Shown here piece after piece: positions 61,578 through 64,000 of a stretch of 64,000 nt of DNA. The stretch is from Kudoa neothunni (taxonomy: Eukaryota > Cnidaria), in contig OZ199838.1 of assembly GCA_964304625.1 (NCBI GenBank), forward strand, positions 5,084,001 through 5,148,000, in the 5' to 3' direction. The position numbers and the translations under genes were made by a program. The notes under the pieces were generated by a model. That model was not told the DNA's origin. It did no database searches and saw only the letters and a list, made by a program, of their open reading frames with translations. Each line of letters starts with the position of its first letter. Within the stretch, counting starts at the first letter, position 1.

Positions 61578-62531
61578 TTACTCGTCGGCGTTATTGTAGT
61601 GTTCTGAATAGTTCATACTCGCACCAAATTTAAACAATACGTTACCAACTAATTTCGAGTAAAATGGTAAACGCAGTTTGGTGGTTGCTGTTAAGGTATC
61701 ATTGATAGCCATTATCCATTCTTTTTTATGACTATGATTCATTTGAATTAACTCATCCATTATCTCTATTAACAATGGAATATTCAGCAATCGGAATTGG
61801 AAACAAGGCCACTTTAGTGACAGTGCTGAAAGTTTATTGTTGCCACCATCAATCAAAGCGTTGATACGTCCAAGATGTTCCACTGAGGTATCAATAGCTG
61901 TAACAACAGTCTCAGTCCATGTGGCTATCAAGATTACAAGGCATTTGGCTAGTAACTTTTGTGTTGAATAGGGTTGTTCGTCCAATATGAAATCGAATAG
62001 GTTGTTTAGTGTTGTGACTACCAATTCTTTAAGATTATTAAATAGCGTAGTTTGAACGTCAGGTTGTTGCTGATGAACAAACTTGTTGATAATTTTGAGC
62101 GCGTACATTAAAGCATGAGCCCAGCTCTTATCTTCAACTTTTGTTAAACTGAAGCAATTGATCAAAGAGTTGATAGAAGCGAAAATTTCAAATAACCAAT
62201 TCTTTTTCACTCCCAACTCTTCAATTTCCCACCTAGTAAATATCATCCGGTTGCAACAAACGTAAAGATTCGAATAAATTTTCGATGGAGATAATGACGA
62301 ACTGGAATCAGTGTCCTTGCATTCTTCAGGATCTGAGATTATTCTCATGAGGGCTAGTTGATTTTCAATAAGCTCACATTCTTCTAAGTTATCTGCGTAT
62401 ATCTTATCCATATCTGCTATATAGCTTTTAATAGATTGATCTTTTTGTTTAAATGTGTAAACATTTGCGGCAAGTGATTTTAAATGAGTGCAACCACACT
62501 TTAAATTATCACGTTTATTCATTAATAGCAT
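61578..62531 (-). CDS. Uncharacterised helical protein
   Basis: A single long minus-strand frame. I chose the ATG at 62531 (MLLMNKRDNLKCGC); a second ATG at 62522 is equally possible, and the frame is open further upstream without an ATG, so an upstream exon is not excluded. The product of about 317 residues is almost entirely predicted helix, with amphipathic stretches (WAHALMYALKIINKFV, LKELVVTTLNNLFDFIL, LAKCLVILIATWTETVV, IPLLIEIMDELIQM) that resemble HEAT or armadillo-type repeats. A Ser-rich acidic loop (DTDSSSSLSPSK) interrupts the first third. No catalytic motif, signal peptide or clear membrane span is seen. I do not recognise the family. Its 3' end faces MED20, 193 bp away (convergent). 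Confidence 0.65.
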   Translation of the reverse strand: MLLMNKRDNLKCGCTHLKSLAANVYTFKQKDQSIKSYIADMDKIYADNLEECELIENQLALMRIISDPEECKDTDSSSSLSPSKIYSNLYVCCNRMIFTRWEIEELGVKKNWLFEIFASINSLINCFSLTKVEDKSWAHALMYALKIINKFVHQQQPDVQTTLFNNLKELVVTTLNNLFDFILDEQPYSTQKLLAKCLVILIATWTETVVTAIDTSVEHLGRINALIDGGNNKLSALSLKWPCFQFRLLNIPLLIEIMDELIQMNHSHKKEWIMAINDTLTATTKLRLPFYSKLVGNVLFKFGASMNYSEHYNNADE

Positions 62532-62759
62532 TCGCGCGCAAAAACCACTCCACCAATATAAAATCACACAACGAGTTATAAAAAAATAGATAACAATATT
62601 GCATTGTTTATAATTACATTTTATTGTTAATAATACATCTGTGAGTGAATAAAAACAAATAGTTCTCAATTACTCCTATGTGGATATTTGTTGTAATTGG
62701 ATTTTTCTCCATCAATATCTACAGTTTTATAGTTCCTAAATGTATAAATAAGATAAAAA

Positions 62760-62992
62760 TATTATGTGAAGATTATGATGGCTACATTTTTAACGCCATA
62801 TTTTTCAGAGTCATTAGTGATATTTTCAACAGCAATACTATAGTTGCCAGTAGCAACGCTAGAAATAGTTTTACCATCATTGTAACGATGGTTCAGAGTA
62901 GGTTTTTGGAACCCATTTTTTGGAACTTTGACACTACATTTTGAATACTCATTGGATGTACAATTAAATAATGGTCCTAAATAGAGCTTTAG
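62760..62992 (-). CDS. Possible small exon of an unidentified gene
   Basis: A minus-strand frame of about 75 residues without ATG encodes KLYLGPLFNCTSNEYSKCSV, then VPKNGFQKPTLNHRYNDG and SIAVENITNDSEKYGV. The composition (Asn, Gly, Thr, Ser, two close Cys and possible N-glycosylation sites) looks like a secreted or lumenal domain. It lies between the DYRK stop and the gene at 61578-62531, with acceptor-like CTATTTAG at its start. The opposite strand has an 88-residue frame (62678-62944) starting MWIFVVIGFFSINIYSFI like a signal peptide. I cannot decide which, if either, is real. Confidence 0.25.
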
Positions 62993-63119
62993 ACCGATAT
63001 AAAAAAAACAATGAAATATTACTTATTCGTGTAAAAAAGGATTTCATAGGAGCATCTTTAACAGGAGAGATTTTCGAATTCTTCAAATAAAAACTTAACT
63101 AACAAGAAGCTTAGGAGTC

Positions 63120-64000
63120 TTAATTTACATTGTTTCTGGCAGAATAAAGTGTTTCACCATTGACGAGAGTGGTCTTGGATTTATTCTGGTTTTTAGGGAT
63201 AACCTCCAAATTCTTATTATTGTTGTTCTTGTTATTTAAATTATTATTATTGTTATTTATAAACGGAGCGCCAAATTGATTTTTGGATACTTCCTCGACT
63301 GTAAGACAACAACAAGATGGCTCGTCAGCGTTGTCTGTTTTATCCAAATTAGTATTATCACTTTTAGTACCAATAAAAGGATGGTTCTTGGCAAGCAAGG
63401 GATGAATTCTCTTTTTAGGGTCAATAGTTAGCATTTTCTCGAGAAAATCGTAAAAAATTTCGTATTTTTTGGGAGTGCGGTCCAGCGATTCCAATCGTCT
63501 TTGGCAACATTTTTCAAATATATTTTCAAAGCTGCAACTTCTAGGGATACATTTTGTCATCTAATCACAAAAAAATATGCTTGTCAATCAATCAACCAAC
63601 ACAAACCAACTAAAAATCAATTTTTCTACCTTGGTTGATATAAGAACAAAGCTGGATTTGTCGAATGAAGCCTCAAAATAACGAAAAATCATTGGCGAAT
63701 TCCATATCATTTCTAATGGAGGCATTCCCAATAGATTTACGATATGTACAAGTTGGTCATGCTATTCGGTAAACAGTTATATTAATTCTGTGTTGAAGAA
63801 AAGTTACCTCATTTTCACCCTCAAATAATGGCACCCCACAATGCAATTCAGCGAGTATGGCAGCCAAGCTCCACATATCAATGCTGCATTTGTAATTGAG
63901 TTGTAGAAGAATCTCTGGAGCTCGGTAGAATCGACTTTGAATGTAGGTGTAGGTGACTTTGCTGTAAACAGACGTAGCACTTCCAAAATCAATAATTTTC
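63120..64000 (-). CDS. DYRK-family protein kinase, C-terminal part (runs off right edge)
   Basis: Dual-specificity Tyr-regulated kinases autophosphorylate the activation-loop tyrosine and then phosphorylate Ser/Thr targets. Exons: 63808-64000 (partial), 63630-63761 and 63120-63560, with introns of 46 and 69 nt. The first visible exon begins in the DFG region (KIIDFGSAT), has the DYRK activation loop [15 protein letters not shown] with the YxY motif, then [20 protein letters not shown]. Next come [19 protein letters not shown], closest to DYRK1 (NEVDQMNKIVEVLGIPP), and the C-lobe end [20 protein letters not shown]. The usual WSLGCI is WSLAAI. After the kinase fold comes a low-complexity tail with Cys-rich CCCLTV, an Asn/Lys-rich run encoded by 63190-63270, and Lys-rich text to the stop. 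The N-lobe lies beyond the window. The DYRK1 subtype is likely but not certain. Confidence 0.88.

Noticed and set aside
1-64000. CRISPR arrays, rRNA, tRNA or riboswitches
   Set aside because: No spaced direct repeats, no rRNA-like GC-rich blocks and no tRNA with the expected box sequences were seen; the genome is clearly eukaryotic.

Overview
The window looks like nuclear DNA of a compact, very AT-rich invertebrate animal. Genes are interrupted by very short introns (about 40-125 nt, mostly 45-67), start with eukaryote-type signals and carry animal-type proteins: a cytosolic HSP70 with GGMP repeats and an EEVD tail, SEL1L, MED20, PSMD9, a DYRK kinase and ABCG half-transporters. Compactness and base composition would fit a reduced or parasitic lineage such as a myxozoan or orthonectid, but that is inference; nothing here names the species. 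No rRNA, tRNA, CRISPR or retroviral element was recognised.

Layout: 1-5.8 kb holds two unrecognised multi-exon genes on the minus strand. 6.9-10.4 kb holds two TTAA-flanked elements. 10.8-27.5 kb is a three-member ABCG array on the plus strand: a nearly complete copy, a frameshifted copy and a third copy whose ATPase motifs have changed, cut by a 200-base gap. The array is broken up by a pogo/Tigger-like element, a hAT element and a TTAA element carrying a Helitron. SEL1L (28.6-31.1 kb, plus) converges on a small gene with a possible PP1-docking motif (minus). 32-35 kb appears empty; a piggyBac relic and a TTAA MITE follow. Intronless HSP70 (minus) has a compact TATA and heat-shock-element promoter. 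After a repeat-rich spacer comes a signal-peptide, seven-module cysteine-rich, single-pass membrane protein (44.4-47.6 kb, minus), the most unusual gene here. 49-55.7 kb is a nest of transposon relics (piggyBac-type, pogo-type and hAT). PSMD9-like (minus), a second Helitron, a hAT MITE, MED20 (plus), an unknown gene (minus) and a DYRK kinase running off the right edge (minus) complete the window.

The host genes do not form an operon or pathway. SEL1L, PSMD9 and HSP70 share a protein-quality-control theme, but their proximity is probably chance. The clearest signals for follow-up are the modular receptor, the ABCG copy with altered ATPase motifs, a Helitron whose empty site is present elsewhere in the same window, a dispersed hairpin repeat and GGGGTCC-type palindromes near the ends of TTAA elements.
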